DNA of 64,000 nt from Ifrita kowaldi (GCA_013398055.1 VZRS01003951.1:185855-249854); one strand, 5' to 3'; shown: positions 37,701-52,700, counted from the stretch's first letter. A program made the numbers and translations. The notes: generated by a model not told the origin, from the sequence alone.

Positions 37701-40700
37701 CTGTGCTCTGAGAGTCTCAGATCTAATTCCCTTTCCTTTTTTTTTTCCCCTTTCTTTTTTTCCAACTCCCAGCGGAGTGGCTAGCAGAGAGAACGAAGAG
37801 ATTAGTTCTTCTCTCAGAGAAACCCATTTTCCAGTTTTCTCACAAAACCCAAGCGCTGTAACAAAGCAAATGCTGCGTCCTGTGTAAGAGAGGAGGAAAA
37901 CTCACCGTGTGCAGCACCTGGGATGGCACCGAGTCCAACAGTGAAAATAAGCAGAGAAACCCGTGTCCTCTCCCTTCGATGCTGCTCAGCCCTCTGACAG
38001 TGGCTGGAGCGCGCCAGAGACTGACAAGTTCCCTATAAACACTGTTCCAGTGAAAAAAACCAACCCCAACAATCTTACTTTCACTCCCTCCCCCTGTCAA
38101 AACTCACTTGGAGTACTAGGAAATTCTCATCCAGGGAACAGTCAGCTGCAATCTGATGTTTATGGATGTAATAAAAGACTTTCAAAATGAAGATGTATGT
38201 TTTTATAACCCTAGGGTGCAGTAAAGATATATGACTAAGAGTGGCAGTTCGTCTCATCTTAAAGAGACAAAGATCCATTTCTCTGCCCTGTTCCTTCCCG
38301 AGGGGAAGACCTCTGGTAACCCCTGTTTCTGAAGAAAATTACACATTGCTCTGACATAATTTAGTCTCCCTTGTCCCCTCCTTTGCAGAACAGGAGGGTT
38401 AAGGGTGCTTTTGCTCCCTTCATTACCCTCTGCCTTCTTTTTTTTTATACCTCTGGGCAGGGCTGATGCCCCAGGTGCACACAGACACCTTTTCCCTCGG
38501 ATTGCTTCATTTGTTTTGCTGCAATTCCCTCTGTGAAAAGGAAATCCTACTGCAAGCAGCCCTGGCAGCAGCTCTGGGCACCGTGCTGAGGGTCCTGTCA
38601 CAGCATCCCAAAAAACCCCTCTTTTTTCCCTCTCACCTCCCACCAGCACCGTGAATGTGCAGTGTTTACAAATGCAGGTGTTCAGCAAGTCGGGTGTTTG
38701 CACAACACTCTGGGGGTTTTACAGCTGACAAATGACAATTAGAACCCTTTTCTGCAGAAGGTGCTGCAATGGTTAATGCTGAGCAGGGCACAGGCCAGCT
38801 CAGGCTTCCCCGGGCTCCCCATGGCTCATTCCCCTGCCTGCTGCGGGCACAGGGACTCTGGCTCTTTGCCCCATGGCCTCTGCCAAGCCCAGCAGGGAGC
38901 TTGGCCAGGACACCACGGAGAAAGGAGCCATTCTGCCTCGTCCCCAGCAGGTTCTGGGAAGAAAGCAGGTGCAGGGGAATATGGCAGCATGATCCCTGCG
39001 ACAATATTCCCATTTTATCCTGCGGCTCCCGCCACGGCCGGGTCGGAGGCTGGCAGGGAGAGTTCACCTTCCCTGCCAGACTGGCACCAGGTGCCAGCTG
39101 AGCAGCTCAGGTGAGCCTGCACTGGCACAGAAGGTTTATTACCCACTGGCAGGTACCCTCTGCCTCGCACCGCCCTGCTCAGCAGTGCCTCTTCCTCCTC
39201 CCTCTTACCCGCTGGGATCACAGCCAGGGAGCCACCTCCACCCTCCCACTCTCCCTGGCTCCCCTCGGCACCCTGCCAGCCTCAACAGGCTGCAGGCAGG
39301 GAGTCAGTGGGGTTTTGGGGCTGGCTTGGCTTCCCCCTGTCTTTTCTGCATGGGCAGCTCCCTTTCCTTGCCAGCATCAGGCTGGTGAATTCCTGCCCTG
39401 TTTCTCACAAATGCTTCTGCCTCTGGCTCAGGCTTCTGTCTGTATTTCTCTTTCTCTGGTTTGTTTGGACCTAGGCAGCCAGAGTAATTAAAAAATCCCA
39501 CAAGCAGCCAGGTGGACAAAAGCCTCGGGAAGGGGTGTGCTTCAAGCCCAAGCCCACATCCATGAATCTGTCATATCGAGCCCCAGATTCATGTCATTCA
39601 CAGCTCAGGCTAATTTGGGCTGTGGCATGCAAATTCCCCATCAGGTGAGCAATCCTGAGCAGTCGGCCACATCCCAATGCATGCATCCATGTGGGGATGC
39701 ACGTAAGGAGCAGCAGGTGGGAGGAGGATTTTTCTCTCCCAGTCTTTGCCTCCTCAGCCTTGCCTGAGCTGCAAGCGTGAACAAGACTCCGAAAGGAGAA
39801 GAGAGAGGTGCCAGAATAAGAAGATTTAGACACAGTGGCAAGCTTCTGTCGTTTAACCAATACCAATCTGCACAAGATCTCGGGTATTGAATCATCCAAG
39901 GGGAAAAATCATGCCTGCAGATCTCTAGTGCAGCCACTGCTGGGCTTTGCTGCCCTGATTTTGGAGCAGTAGGAAAGCCTCTGTGGATGTTCCCTGCCCG
40001 TTCAGGAGTGCACTGAGTCAGGCTCACTTGATCTCCACAACAGCTCCTGCCGCTGCACTATCAGAAATGTGACAGACTTCAATTTTATTCCCCAAGAGAA
40101 TATTGCCACGAGGGTCTGTTCATTAATTTGTCATCTCCATCAAACTGCAGTGTTTGAACCCTACTAATTAGAGCCACAACACAGCAGCTGGTTTGTGAGT
40201 TTTGAGCCAGTTCCACGAGGAGGACACAGACCAGAGCCCTTCTGCTGTCAGGAGGGAGAGGATGCTCACCAAATGGACTTGGAAATTCAAACACAAAAAA
40301 AGAGAACGGTTTAGCACTGATGTTTTTCAGCTCTACTTGGATGGCCAAGAGCCTTCTGCTCCAGGGCCACAGGAGGAGGGACAGGATGTGATCCAGCAGC
40401 TCCACAGGCACAGAACCAGCCAGCTCAGGCCTCCCCAAACCCTAACCCCAGCCCTAACCCTAACCCAAACCCTAACCATCACCCTTCCCTAACCCTAATC
40501 TTAACCCTCACCCTCACCCTAACCCTTGCAGACAGCTGACCCCTGACACAGCAATTGCTGCTGCACCCAGCACTCTCTGGAATAACAATTTTTTTTATTT
40601 CCAACCCTCTCCCATGACTATGGCCAGGAAATGCAGAACTGTTTCTTAGCAGGACTCTAGTGGATATCTCTTCTGCTGCACAGAAGCCACTGCTTGTATT

Positions 40701-43700
40701 TTTCCTCCTGAAGGATTGTATTTCCCAGTCCCACTTTTTACAGCCTTTGTTCCCTGTGTCATTCTTCTGCAGCCGCCTGGGAGACTGCTGAAAAGAGGTG
40801 CATTACCTCCCACCACGGTGAAAATTGGGGTGACCCCCTTTTCGGCACGTCTTTGGATGAGTTGCTTTGGGAAGCAGAATCACGCAGGCAGAGTTGTCTG
40901 AGAAGTGAAGACTAGAACAGAGCTGGGGTTTTTTTTTCCTTTTAATGAAGAGGCACAATTTCCCACTCTGTTCATTCTTCCTACTGTCAGCAAAATGTCA
41001 GGAATGCTTAAGATTAATGACAAGCCATGTGAAAGAGAAAAAGATACCAAGGAACATTAGTTCCATCACTCTCAGCTCAACTTTCTTCCTCTTTCCATAG
41101 CAGACTCTGTCTTATGTTTTGACAATCTATGGCCAGAATTTTTCCTGCCCTTTTCAGCTCCGATCTTTGGAAATCCTTGTTTTATAAAATGCAGGGAGGG
41201 AAGAGAGATCTTGCTGACACAGTGAGCTGTTCTCTGCACAGAGCAGAGCCACGTGCTGTCAGCTGGGGATGAACAATGAGGGCCTTGGGAGAGTGTGAAA
41301 AGTCATCCATGGTCCTATAAAAATATACTGTTAGCTTCATGTTAGGGGAATTAAAAAACACATTAAAAAAAGAGTAGATTTTCTCGAAAGCCCCTCGATC
41401 AGCTTCCCAGCTGGTATAACTCAGTGGCGTTCCCTGGTGGAGCCATGCTGGCCCCGTTTCTCTGTCACGGGGCAAATGGAGGCTGGTTACTCACCCTAGC
41501 TGGGGCACAGAGCCACGTGCCCCACCCCACCTTTCCTGATGTGATAATGCAAGCAGGGTACTCCCAGACCAGGAGAGCGATGCCGCTGCTGCTGCAGCGT
41601 TTGTCACAATAAGGAAATAGTCTGGCAGACAGCTCCTTTCCCTTTGCAGTCACATGTGTCCCCTGGCTTTGACTACCTCCTTCTGGCAATCACTGACATG
41701 GGACCTGTTTATGGCTTGTTATGAATCTTACTGTGGGTAAGTCCTTCCCTGTGTCCCTGCCCTCTGTGCTCTCTTTGCTCTCTGTTCACCTTTGCTCCCT
41801 GCATGCACAATCTCCCTGCTGCTGCTGTTGCCTCTCTGTCTTCCCCATATCCTCCTTTCCAGATGTTTCTGCCAATGCAGATGCCTCAGAGGACAGCCTC
41901 AGTTCCCTGTGCCTCCCCTGCTAGAAGAAGACAGTGCTGCCAGACATGCTGTTTTCTTCCATAATTCAGGACCCTAAGCCAGAGGACGAGGTGGGACCAG
42001 CAAAACCTCATCTCTCCCATCCCAACAGACTCGCCTGCTCCTGCACACTGCTTTTTCCAGCCCCAGGCTTCCTGTTTCACTCCTGTTCTGCCTGTGTACT
42101 CTGTGTTTCCAGGACAATCATAACCTCTTGCCCTTTGTCTCACCGATCTTCCCATTTGACTGCTCTAAAGAGTGTCCCCAGCCGATGTCCCCTCTCCTCC
42201 TGCAGCCCTGCCACAGCAGCCAGCCTGTCCCCATGGCTCCAGAGCGCACAGGCTCAGGCTGCCCTGAAGTGCAGGAGACACTGCAGCTGCACAGATGAGA
42301 GAAACCATGAGCCAGGTGCTCGACAGGAATTGCCCCAAGCAAATGTTGTGCTCCAGTGTCTGAGAGCTACCAGCCTGAGCATGATACTGGCAGGCAAAGA
42401 GAAGTGGGAGGAGAGGAACTTCATCCCTGCCTGTGGAGTACAACTGTGGCTGGGTAATGTGCTCCAGATGTGTTCTTTCACCCAGGCCTTCTTCAATCGT
42501 GTCAGGTGAATTTAAATATTTATCACACTTAGAGCTACCATGCCCACAACAGAAATTATGTTCTCTCCTCAGCCATCTGGAAATAACATGGGGCTCAAAT
42601 GTTGTGCTCAGCTTTCCAGCAGAGCTTTGCTGAGGAATGGGCAAGTTTAACGAAACACTGCAGGACAGGCTTTCATTTGTCTTGCCTGAAAAAACCCCAC
42701 TGCTCCATGCAAGACTTTCCCCAGGGCATCAGGAGTGCTGAGTCAGATCAGAGTGAGGCACTGGGAAAGTCCCCTGGACCTCAGCCATTCACTGAAATTC
42801 ATTGAAATTTGGGCACATTTTTTGAGCTTTCCTGCGGAACGCTCTGATCAAACACTTCTTATTCTGCTGCAGCAACAGCCATGACACCGACATCTCTGGG
42901 CTTTTGCCACATAATTTCCACATGCAAATGTTTGCAAATTCAGCTTTAGTAGATTCAGGTTTAGTAGATTGAGTTCAAAAGGGTCATTTTACCTGAGAGC
43001 TGCTCAGTCACAACAGGTATCACTTTGTATGGAGACCTGGAAGAGTCAGAGAGGGTTGAAGTTAGCAACACTCAAAATGCAGTTCTTATTGCACATCCGT
43101 ACTCCCTGAGAAGTACAAAGAAGTATCTGAATATGTTCTAAGCTCTCTTGAAACCTGTGGGTTTGAATAAGCAATGGGCACTTTTTCTGACCACACAACC
43201 CTCTGATTTACTAGAAACAGAATCATAGAACCGTAGAATTGTTTGTGTTGGAAGGGACTTTAAAGATCATGCAGTTCCAACCCCTTGCCATGGGTAGGGA
43301 CACCTTCTACTATCCCAGGTTGCTCAGAGCCCCATCCAGCCTGGCCTTGAACACTTCCAGGGATGGGGCAGCCACAATATCTTTTTGCTCTGTGTTTTGC
43401 ATCATCCTGTACAGGAGCTCCCTCCCAGCTGCTGGGGCTCCATCACATGGTGTCAATAACGGCAGTGAAAAGTCATAATGAAATATGGGCCAAAACCAGC
43501 ATGGAAGAGACCTAAACTCATCACAGGTTTTGAGTTTGCTTTTCAAGTAATCTGCTGGTTGTGCCCTGGCAGACCAATCAGGAGCAGGGGAACAAAGGGG
43601 CTCGGAGTCTGACAGCAAACAGGGAGGGATGGGAACAGATGTTCTACATTAAACACCTAAAAGCAGTATTTGTTTCCTCAGACATTTACTCCCACTTCAA

Positions 43701-46700
43701 CAACTAAAAATCTTCCAAACCAGCATTAGTGTTACAGGCCAGCATGCATTCCTTACTGCCATCCCCCTCCCTCTGGAGGGCTGCTCACCTCCCGCTGCAC
43801 TCAAAAGACTTCTGCAGGAAAACACCTCCCTTCCCCTTGGGCCTGACCCTGTTCTCGAGGAGCAGGTGGCAGCAGGGCTTACCTCTCTGTGTTTGCAGGC
43901 ATCGTGGGGTCAATGGACACCATGCAATTGTCTGCTGTCAGAAGGGAGATGGTCGTGTTCCTGAAAAGCAAGTTCCAAAGGGGATTACTTGACCTAGAAA
44001 TGCCGGCTGCAATTCTGTGCTGCTGCATGTGATGCAGAGCCATTTTCTCTCCTGCAGATGCATCTTTTCTCCTTGCTCCTGGCTTGGCCTAGGAGTGTCT
44101 GGCACCTCTGTTACCTCAGAGCAGAAAGGATCAAAGCCCAGGACAGGGTGGGCTTGAGGCTTCACCCATGTGAAACGTGAAGTGTTATCATTTTTGATTT
44201 CAGAGCAGGCCTTGCTCCCTGCTAATTCATTTATTCTATTGACTCACTGACGAATAATTTCTGTTAAAAAGCTGTGTTTTGTGATCCATTGACTCAGCAG
44301 CTATGTACTGACTCACACTATACAAATGACTTTTGGTGCTATGAATGTCTTGAAATTATTTAGTTACTCATTTACCAAAACAAACAAAACAAATATCTTG
44401 CTGAATATGGGGTCTTTTCATTTTTTAAATACTGTGCTAAGGGTGATCTCATAGGCTCAGATGTAAACCCTGGAGGTTTACTTTGGCTCCAGGATCCTGG
44501 TTGAAATGCAATTTACCTTTGAAAATCTTCTGATGAAAATAAAATGCCAAATATGCAGTGAACACCCTGATTGTGAATGATTAAAACTGCTGAACAAAGT
44601 TTCCTGGGTGATGGAGTGGAAGTATTTGACATCATAGGAAAAAGAGAGTTATTAACCTCTCTAATGTCAAATGGGAGGAAGTAGAACAAACAGCAAAGGG
44701 CATTAATTCTGTCCAGCAGCTTATGCAAATTCAATTTTATCTCTCAATCCCCAGAGCTGGAGTCATGCAATAAAACCATGATTAAAAGACTGCCTTATTT
44801 TATTTTTCTCCTGCATTTTTCCTGTATTGTAAAGTTGTGTGTCCAGAGATAAAGACTTTGCCTTATTGCATCCAGCCTGCTCCAGATCCTTATGCAGAGG
44901 TGATTAAGGGTTCTAGAGGTGACTTAGGGGCTTCCCTTCCCCTGCTCCACTGCCTGGAGGTGTTGCAGAGGTGGATGGATGGATGGATGGATGGATGGAT
45001 GGATGGATGGATGGATGGATGGATGGATGGATGTTACACCGAGCCACCCTCCACCACACCCCAGCCTCTCCCACACAGCCACCCCTGACCCTAGACCCCT
45101 CTGAACACAAAGGTTTCAGTTGGATACTGCTCTTTAGGTTGAAGGAAACAAATCCTATTTGGATTTTCCCCAAATGGAAAATTACAGTAGGAAGGATACA
45201 GGGACTTTGCAAGACAACATAAATTAGGAAATACGTGGCCTGGAAAGTGGATTTGGGGATGGTTTTGCTCTGTAAAATGGTTCAGCTGGCATACTTTGTG
45301 TTTGACTATCCCATACCTGGGATTAGATTTTAAAACATCTAAAGAGAAAGCTTATTACCTAGTGGCAATACTTCTTGTTGTCCCCAATTTTTCCCCTAAA
45401 AAACAGGGTCTAAACATGTGGCTGCATTTCACTCAATATGGGCAAAAATGTGGTACTGAGATATAAGTGTTAGGTGTGCCCAGCCTCTGTGTACTCAGGG
45501 CTGGGCTTCTTCTCTTGCTTTTATTTTAGATTGTTTCTTGTCTTTCTACTCTATTCCACTCTGTTCCTCATGTGCAGCCAGCACTGAGGTGGCTCAATTC
45601 CCTGCCTCCACACTTTTCCAGCTCTGGTTTGCCCCAGTTTCTTCTTCCAGCAGACTGGAACGAGAGACAAGCCTGAATAGCAGCTAAATAAATCATTTGG
45701 GGCCTGTCTTTAAGTTGTTCCCAAAGGAAAGAAACAAAAGTGAAATGAATGTCACAAATGACAGACCTACCTCGGTAACCCTGTTGCAATGCAGAAAAGG
45801 TCCATAATATCTTTGGAATTGCAGTATTTACTGAAGATCACCTTCCAAATGGAACAGCAGCAGAGGGAAAAAACGATGAAAAAGAAAAAGGATGGTTATT
45901 TCCCAGCGAGATATGAATCCTGCTCAGGCTTGCACTGGGCTAATTTTAAGGCACAGTCGGTGATTTCAATTATCTGATTTGATTTGTGAGCTGGAGAATT
46001 TCTCCACTCCTGTGTAACACCTGTGTCTTTGTCGATAAAGCAAGCAAGCTCTGGAGGCCTAAGTGCAGTTCAGAAGTGGAGCAATGACGTGTGTGAACGG
46101 AGAGCACGGGGTTTCTCAAAATGCAGTGCTGCTGTGGGATGGTAACAACTGTAAATTTAAGGGGGTAAGAGCCTGGATTTGGGAAGAAAGCTGCCCAGAT
46201 TTGGGCAGGTCCTCGGGTGGTATAAAAGGGCACTGCTTTTTGGACAACACCAGCTTACACTAGGTTTGAAGTGAGCAGAGTTCATTCCGATTGACTGTCA
46301 GCTGTTCCTGCTGCTAGGTCAGAGGCCAGACCTGGAATTACAAAATTTGCTGCTATTACCTTCCCATCTCCCCAAACATCTCTTTATCCCCCTCACTCTT
46401 CCACACACACCAGGCAGTCCTGATGCAGAGGAGACTGAGCAGCACATCCAGGAGCACAACATCCCCCGATCCCATTTTTGCTATTCCTGTGCCTTCAGTG
46501 ACACAATCCCATGCCATGATTTTCCCCCAGACTCCTGTGTCCATCAGGACTTGCAGGTGATGGTCCTCCCAGTTTGAGAACCTCGTCTGCAGTTAAAAAA
46601 CATTTTGATTAATTATAGTACTTCTCATCAGTCTCACTGCACCCCTGTGCAATATTTAAACTCTGCAATCTGAGGCTTGTTTATGTTAAATTACTTGCCC

Positions 46701-49700
46701 TGTATCTTATCACGGGTGAGTGGCAGGCCAGAAACAGAACCCAGGAGTCCTAATTTGATGTCTTGTTGGATTCAAAGACAGCACACTGCCTCTGAGAGAA
46801 AAACACTCAAGGATTCAACAGCACTCTAAATGAGGTGTCTCCCTTTTCAATAAAAGTGTGTTTATAGGATATCTGTGCTCCACTGAACCAGGTCCCTGAG
46901 GTTGTTCCCAACCCAAACCCACATCTCCTTTGTTGGGTGCATGTTGCACTATCAAATCTTCCAGTGCTCTAAATCAAAAATCTTGTTCCTAGTGGACTAA
47001 TTGGGGAAAAAATAGCCATTGAAAAGTATCTCTACTGCCAGTGTGGATGGAATAAAAGGAAAGTGTGGACATGAGAATAAAGGATTGGGTTTGAATGCTT
47101 CTGCCAATGTTGTGTCCCTTTTCTCAGAGTAACTCTGCGTTCCTTTGAGTGCCCATGGTGGAGGCTTTGAACCTGCCATGCAAATAAAGTCCCTCATTGC
47201 AGGCAGGTCTGGCTCTCCTTCTCGAAGGCAGGAATAGCAAAAAGCAGCAGGGATGGTTTGTCCAGAGGCTGCTGGTGTTGATGGGATGGCTGCAGGCTGC
47301 AGGGGCTTGCAGTGAGGGAGCAGAGGTGTGGAGAGGGGCAGCTTCCCTGCCCAGCGCTGCAGCCCTCTGCTCTCACATCCCACCACAAAGAGCCACAGAG
47401 CCTCCAGGTTCAGGATGCAGCAGCTCAAAGGCACTTGTGGAGGCTGACCTAATGGCAAAACTCAGGAGGAACGAGAAACTCGTATTTTGCAGATGAACAG
47501 GGACATCAAGGTCAAAATTCTCCTCTCCTTGCGAGTGCTGGAAATGCAATTTTTCGCCCCCCACAACCACCCCATACTCTCAGGCACAGTTTCTGTTGCC
47601 ACCCACCATGGGTGTGAGGGGTGTGCATGTCCACAGAGCAGCCTCGAGGCTGGTGACGCAGGAAATAAGGAATTTATCACCCGGGATGGCTGCTGGGAGG
47701 GCAAAGGGGGGCTGCAGCTGCCCTCCCCACATTGAGCAGGCCCTGTGTGTTCAGTGAGGTGAGGACCACGCTGGAAAAATAACGTCACCATCTAATTAAA
47801 GACTCCTCTGAAAGGTGTAGGTGCCAGGAGGTAATTAGGCCTGCAGCCTCACTTTGTCAGCCCTGACTTTCAAGTGCTTTGATTCCTAAATTGCCACAGC
47901 ACTGGCGTGGCACGGGTCCCCTGCGCCTCCTCCAAGGTGCCTGTCAGACTCCAGGGGAAATCCCTCACCTGGAGGTGTCACACGGTGCCCACCAGGCCTC
48001 TGCCACTGGAAATGGGGAAGCCATGGGAGGTCTCAGGGGATGCCTTGCTGCTAATGCCTGCTCAGAGGTCAGGGCATGGAGGGACTGAAGTACCAGGACG
48101 CTCTGGACAGCACAGCAAGGCCTGGCCAGGCTGGTTTGCCCTGGAGGCGCACGGATGCCTCAGCAAACTCCAACCTTCACTTTTCTCTGGTGGTGAGGAG
48201 CCTTCTTACTCTTGAGCAAAGCATCAGGGGTTTTGTGGCAAAGACGAGGACGATAGTGGTCACTTCAAGAGGTGGGTGTGACCCACACCTACACTCACAC
48301 CCTGTGTTTTTGCCCCAGATGAAATTACTCCAGGCAATATCTTCATAAAACTTGCAGGCACTTGATTGCTGAGGCAGGTAGTAACTGCTGCTGGGGAAAT
48401 GGGTGTGTTTTAGAAGTCTCTGTTGCCCAGTGATTGACCCTTGGTTATTAAAGCAGAGAAGCAATCAAAGCAATAAAACATAGCCAATGGAGTTCAGATA
48501 GGGCTGGAATCCTGCTCCCAGCAGAACCCAGCATCCTGACAGACTGATAGCTGCTAAAATTGGCTGGCAGAGTATTGGAGAGTACAACTGGTACATGCAG
48601 TAGCTGGGTAGATGAGGTTAATTGTTGCTGAACAGAGGATGAAGGCTTGTGATATGCCAGGAGTGCTATTTCAGGTATTGAGGTTTCTTATTCTGGAAAT
48701 CAATTATTATTGACCAGGACAGACAAGAGAGGGCGGGATAAAAAAGATTATTAGCGAACATTAAAGGTAAGAAAGTTGGTCTGACTCAGAGAGAGCAGTA
48801 GGAGCTTTCAGTGCACTGAGGCTGAATTTTAATGTTTCCTTTTACTCCATGCAGTAGTGAAAGAGTGGGAAGCAAAACAAAGGCTGTGGTACTAGACCAT
48901 GAGCTATCCCCACACATGCCTTTTAGTTTTCCAAACTTGGCATTTTTACTTAGATTTGCTAAAACTGGGTTTGTGAATCACCCACTGCAGTTTCGTACTC
49001 CTCTCAGGATGCTTGTCCTCAGCTGGTTGTTTGGTTTTTTTTTTAATCCAAAAAGCACATGCTATTGAAGTTTCCTTCTATTGCAGCCTGCTGAGCTTTT
49101 CTGGGCATCTCCCTTCTGCTCTAAAACACAGCAGCCAGCCTCAGATGCTCTGTAGCCATGTGCCATTTTTCCTGTTCTTGTGCGCAGGTTCGTGTTCCCA
49201 GCGAAGTCGATGCCGGCTGTGCTGATGGAATACAATTGGAATGTGTTTCAGGGGATGGGAGGACAGCACCGAGTACTATTGATGGCTCCAGCACAGTATA
49301 GGAATCCTATTTGCCCAGAGGCCATTGTCATTGGGGGGACATCAGCAGCAGGAAGGCAATGTGGGGACGCTTGGCTGGTGGCCACCCTTGGGCCGTGTGG
49401 GGCACGTGGCTTCTCCCGTGACCTGCAGCTCTGAGCACAGGCAGCCCTGCTGGCACTGGCTGCAGGACAGAACATCTCACCAGAACATCCCTCTGGAGAT
49501 GTCCCTGCTTGGGCTGGTGTCCCAAAGCCTTTGCTGCTCAGCCTGGGTCTCCATGATCATACATTTCTGGCACTGTCTGGGTGTCTGAGCCACAGATTTC
49601 ATCTCCCTTCAGATCTGTCTCAGCTGTCTCCGACCCACAGTCACCTTGCTTAGGTCCCTGTGGGCGAGAAGCCACCTCTGAGATGTGTCTCCCAGCACTT

Positions 49701-52700
49701 CGTTCCGTGCATTGATGCCTGGTGCTGGAACATATCCCTGCTTAGGAGAAGACTGAGGCCTTGCATAACAGAGGCCAAAGTCAGGAGACCATGGCAATTC
49801 CTAAAACTGGGGTTGTGGGCTAAGATCATGCATGTAAAGGGTTTCCTGTAATGAAATTCCAGGTTTCCTCGTAATACACATCAAAAAAGTGCATCATCAT
49901 GCAAGCCAGCCCAAAAAATCCAGGGATGAACCTCCAGGGACAAAGAAAGAGAGGATACAGGGACTCTGATATTGCCTGGTGGCACGAAAGCCTCCTGCAA
50001 GGCCATTCAATACAAGACACTCAGTTGTCAGTGTCATTTCTGAAAGCAGAGCCCAAACCATGCCTGAGCAGAGTCACAGCAGTGACAAACCACGAGGGAA
50101 AGGGAAACAGAGGCCTCTGCTTCAGCTTCCAGATTGATGTGTAAATGCCATGAAGGAAATCAGCCACATCTGTACCCTGCTAACTGCATTTCCCTTGGAT
50201 TTGTGCCAGGAGGAAAAGGCTGTATTCCTGAAAAGTCATGCAGCATCTGCAAACAAGTATTTTCCCCTGAGAGTTAACATGATTTCATATTTCTATCCTT
50301 GCTGTTGTTATCAAAACCTCTGAGATGGTGGGTGGCCCATCCCTGGGAACATTCAAGGCCAGTTTGGGTGGGTCTCTGAGGAACCTGATGAATTTGAAAA
50401 TGTCCCTGCTCATTGCAGGGGGTTGAACTAGACCCTTACAGGTCCCTTCCAACCCAATTCTGTGATTCTACCACGTGTAGAAAAAATAAAGACAGGAAAA
50501 GCAGCCTTCTCTGAATGTTTAACTTGTTTGTGTCAAGGAGTTTCCATCAAGGCCAAGGAGCAGCCACTCAATTTAAGCGGGGAATGTTCTCTCTGCCTGG
50601 GAAAGGAACGTGATGCAAATGGGGGAAAAGCAGAATGAATAATAACTGAGGCTCTTTGGAGTGGAAATAACATTTTGATGAGGCATGCAGGGACTGCAAA
50701 GTAGGACAGAGTGGCTCGATGGGGATGCCTGGTTCCTGACCTGGCCCTCACTTCTGTGGGACTGGTTTCTTTCCTGGAAACAGTTCTGCTTTTTTTTGAA
50801 ACATTTTCTTCTGAAATAAGGAGCCATTGTCTCTTAATCCGCAGTATTCACCTCTGGCCCAGGAACAAGGATTTAAAAACCCCTCTCAGAAAGAGCAGGG
50901 ATTAAGAGCCTTGGTGCTCTGGGCTGGCTTTCCTACTCGGAGAGGAGTTCAGATTAAGGACTGTGATGGAGATTTTGCTAAAGGACCATTGTGCACAGAC
51001 TCTGCAGCCTACCAGTTTACAACTAATCATATTATATTTTGCTTTCAGATAGGATGGGTAAAAACACAGCTTACAAATCCAATTTCTGTTCTATTTTTGA
51101 TCCTCAGAACATCTAATCCTCTCTGTAAACTGCAAATCCTGTCCAGAACATTATCGTGTTCTGATCTGCTGTCTATAACTGGGTTTTCTTCCAAGAATTT
51201 ATCTTCCATTTGATTATTTTTATTTTACCCCAGTAAAATTCCTAAATTAATAATGCAAAAATATTTTTTAAGCCAGTGGATCCCCAGTTTCCAGTCCTAC
51301 TTCCTTTTTTTTCTGGTTTCAATCTGCTGTCTTCAATACTTTAGCAGTCGGTCATGTCTTTCATTCAGCTCAGTGAGCAATGTTCAAAGTCAGGGTTGAA
51401 ACTGCAGAGTTTAAGCAATCTAAATTGCAATCTTTCACTAATGAGATTGGGGGATAGTGCACCAGAAAAGATTCTAGTAAAACTCAGTTATGTATCTTGC
51501 ATGGACTGTGAAAATTGCTGCTCCCTCTGCAAGAGCAGCTTGCACAGAGGATTTCTGAACTATTAAGGCAGAAGGTCGATGTGAAATTTTTCATTGTGAT
51601 TTTCCCTGTCTCTCCCGTGGTCTTTGTTGTCCATATGAAAATGAAGGAGGATCCAGAAGTTTTAGGTATCCTCTGTAGGAATCACTAGAAGGAGTTCATA
51701 TTCCTAGATGTGTAAGCAAATAGGTCTTCCTCAAAAACTATCAATAAATGACCTTTCTGTCATAGTCCCCAATATCCAAAAGAAGCATTACCTAAAATCC
51801 TATATTTAAAAACATTCCAGCTTTCTCATTCTTTGAACTCAGATACAAACATAGCATCAGCCCAACTATACCCAAACTCTCCGTCTCCTTTCTTATTTCT
51901 TGCACTAATTAACAGCTGATACTCAGAAAACCACTCATTTATCTGAGCCTCAAATGTTAGGCAGCGTTAAAAATAGTCTGCCAGAGTTGCCATCTGTTTG
52001 ATGCAGTGGGAGCTTCTCTGAGAGAAGAACAGAAAATCAGTGCATGTGTGCTTGTCCATGTGTGGGGGAGAAAACACGAGAGCCCTCAGCTGAGGGTCTG
52101 AGCAAAAATGAAAACTCCCCTGAGCTCTTCAAACGCTGCCTGTGTTAGAGGATGAGAAATGTGGCAGATATTTTATCCCAAAAGCCAGAGCTCTGCAATC
52201 CTGCAGATTCACACTTAGCTTTGGGCAGGGACGTGGCTCGACAATGCTCATTTCAACACGAAATGTACATGTGGGGTTTGTCTGATGTAATTTAACTATC
52301 CACAGGCTCAGCATCTCTCGGGTGTCTCTCTGCCAGCTGCCCTCTGTCACCATCAGAAAAGGAGGGCAACCTCCAAATTAGCCCACATGTCTCCAGAAGC
52401 CACTTTGGGATGGGCTGAATCATCCCCTGGAGATGCCACCCGCCTTCCCAGTGACTACAGGGAAACCTGCACGACTCTCCTGGAGCAGCCATCACTCACT
52501 TTGGGATGTCTGTGAATGGGGTGAATCCCGTTCGTTCCCTAATCATATTCATTGCCCTAAATTAAGAAACAGGAGCTGCCAGACAGAGCTGACGTACCAG
52601 GATCCCGAGGCATGTGGCATGTGGTAAGTCGCAATTCCCACCCCTGTAACATCCCTGAAAAGAGAGCTGTGGGAAAAGAGATTTTCCTCTTTTTAGGAAA

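Noticed and set aside
41934..42509. 191-codon plus-strand open frame in intron 4
   Set aside because: Low-complexity Ser/Cys/Pro composition, no motif and no splice support. A chance frame.
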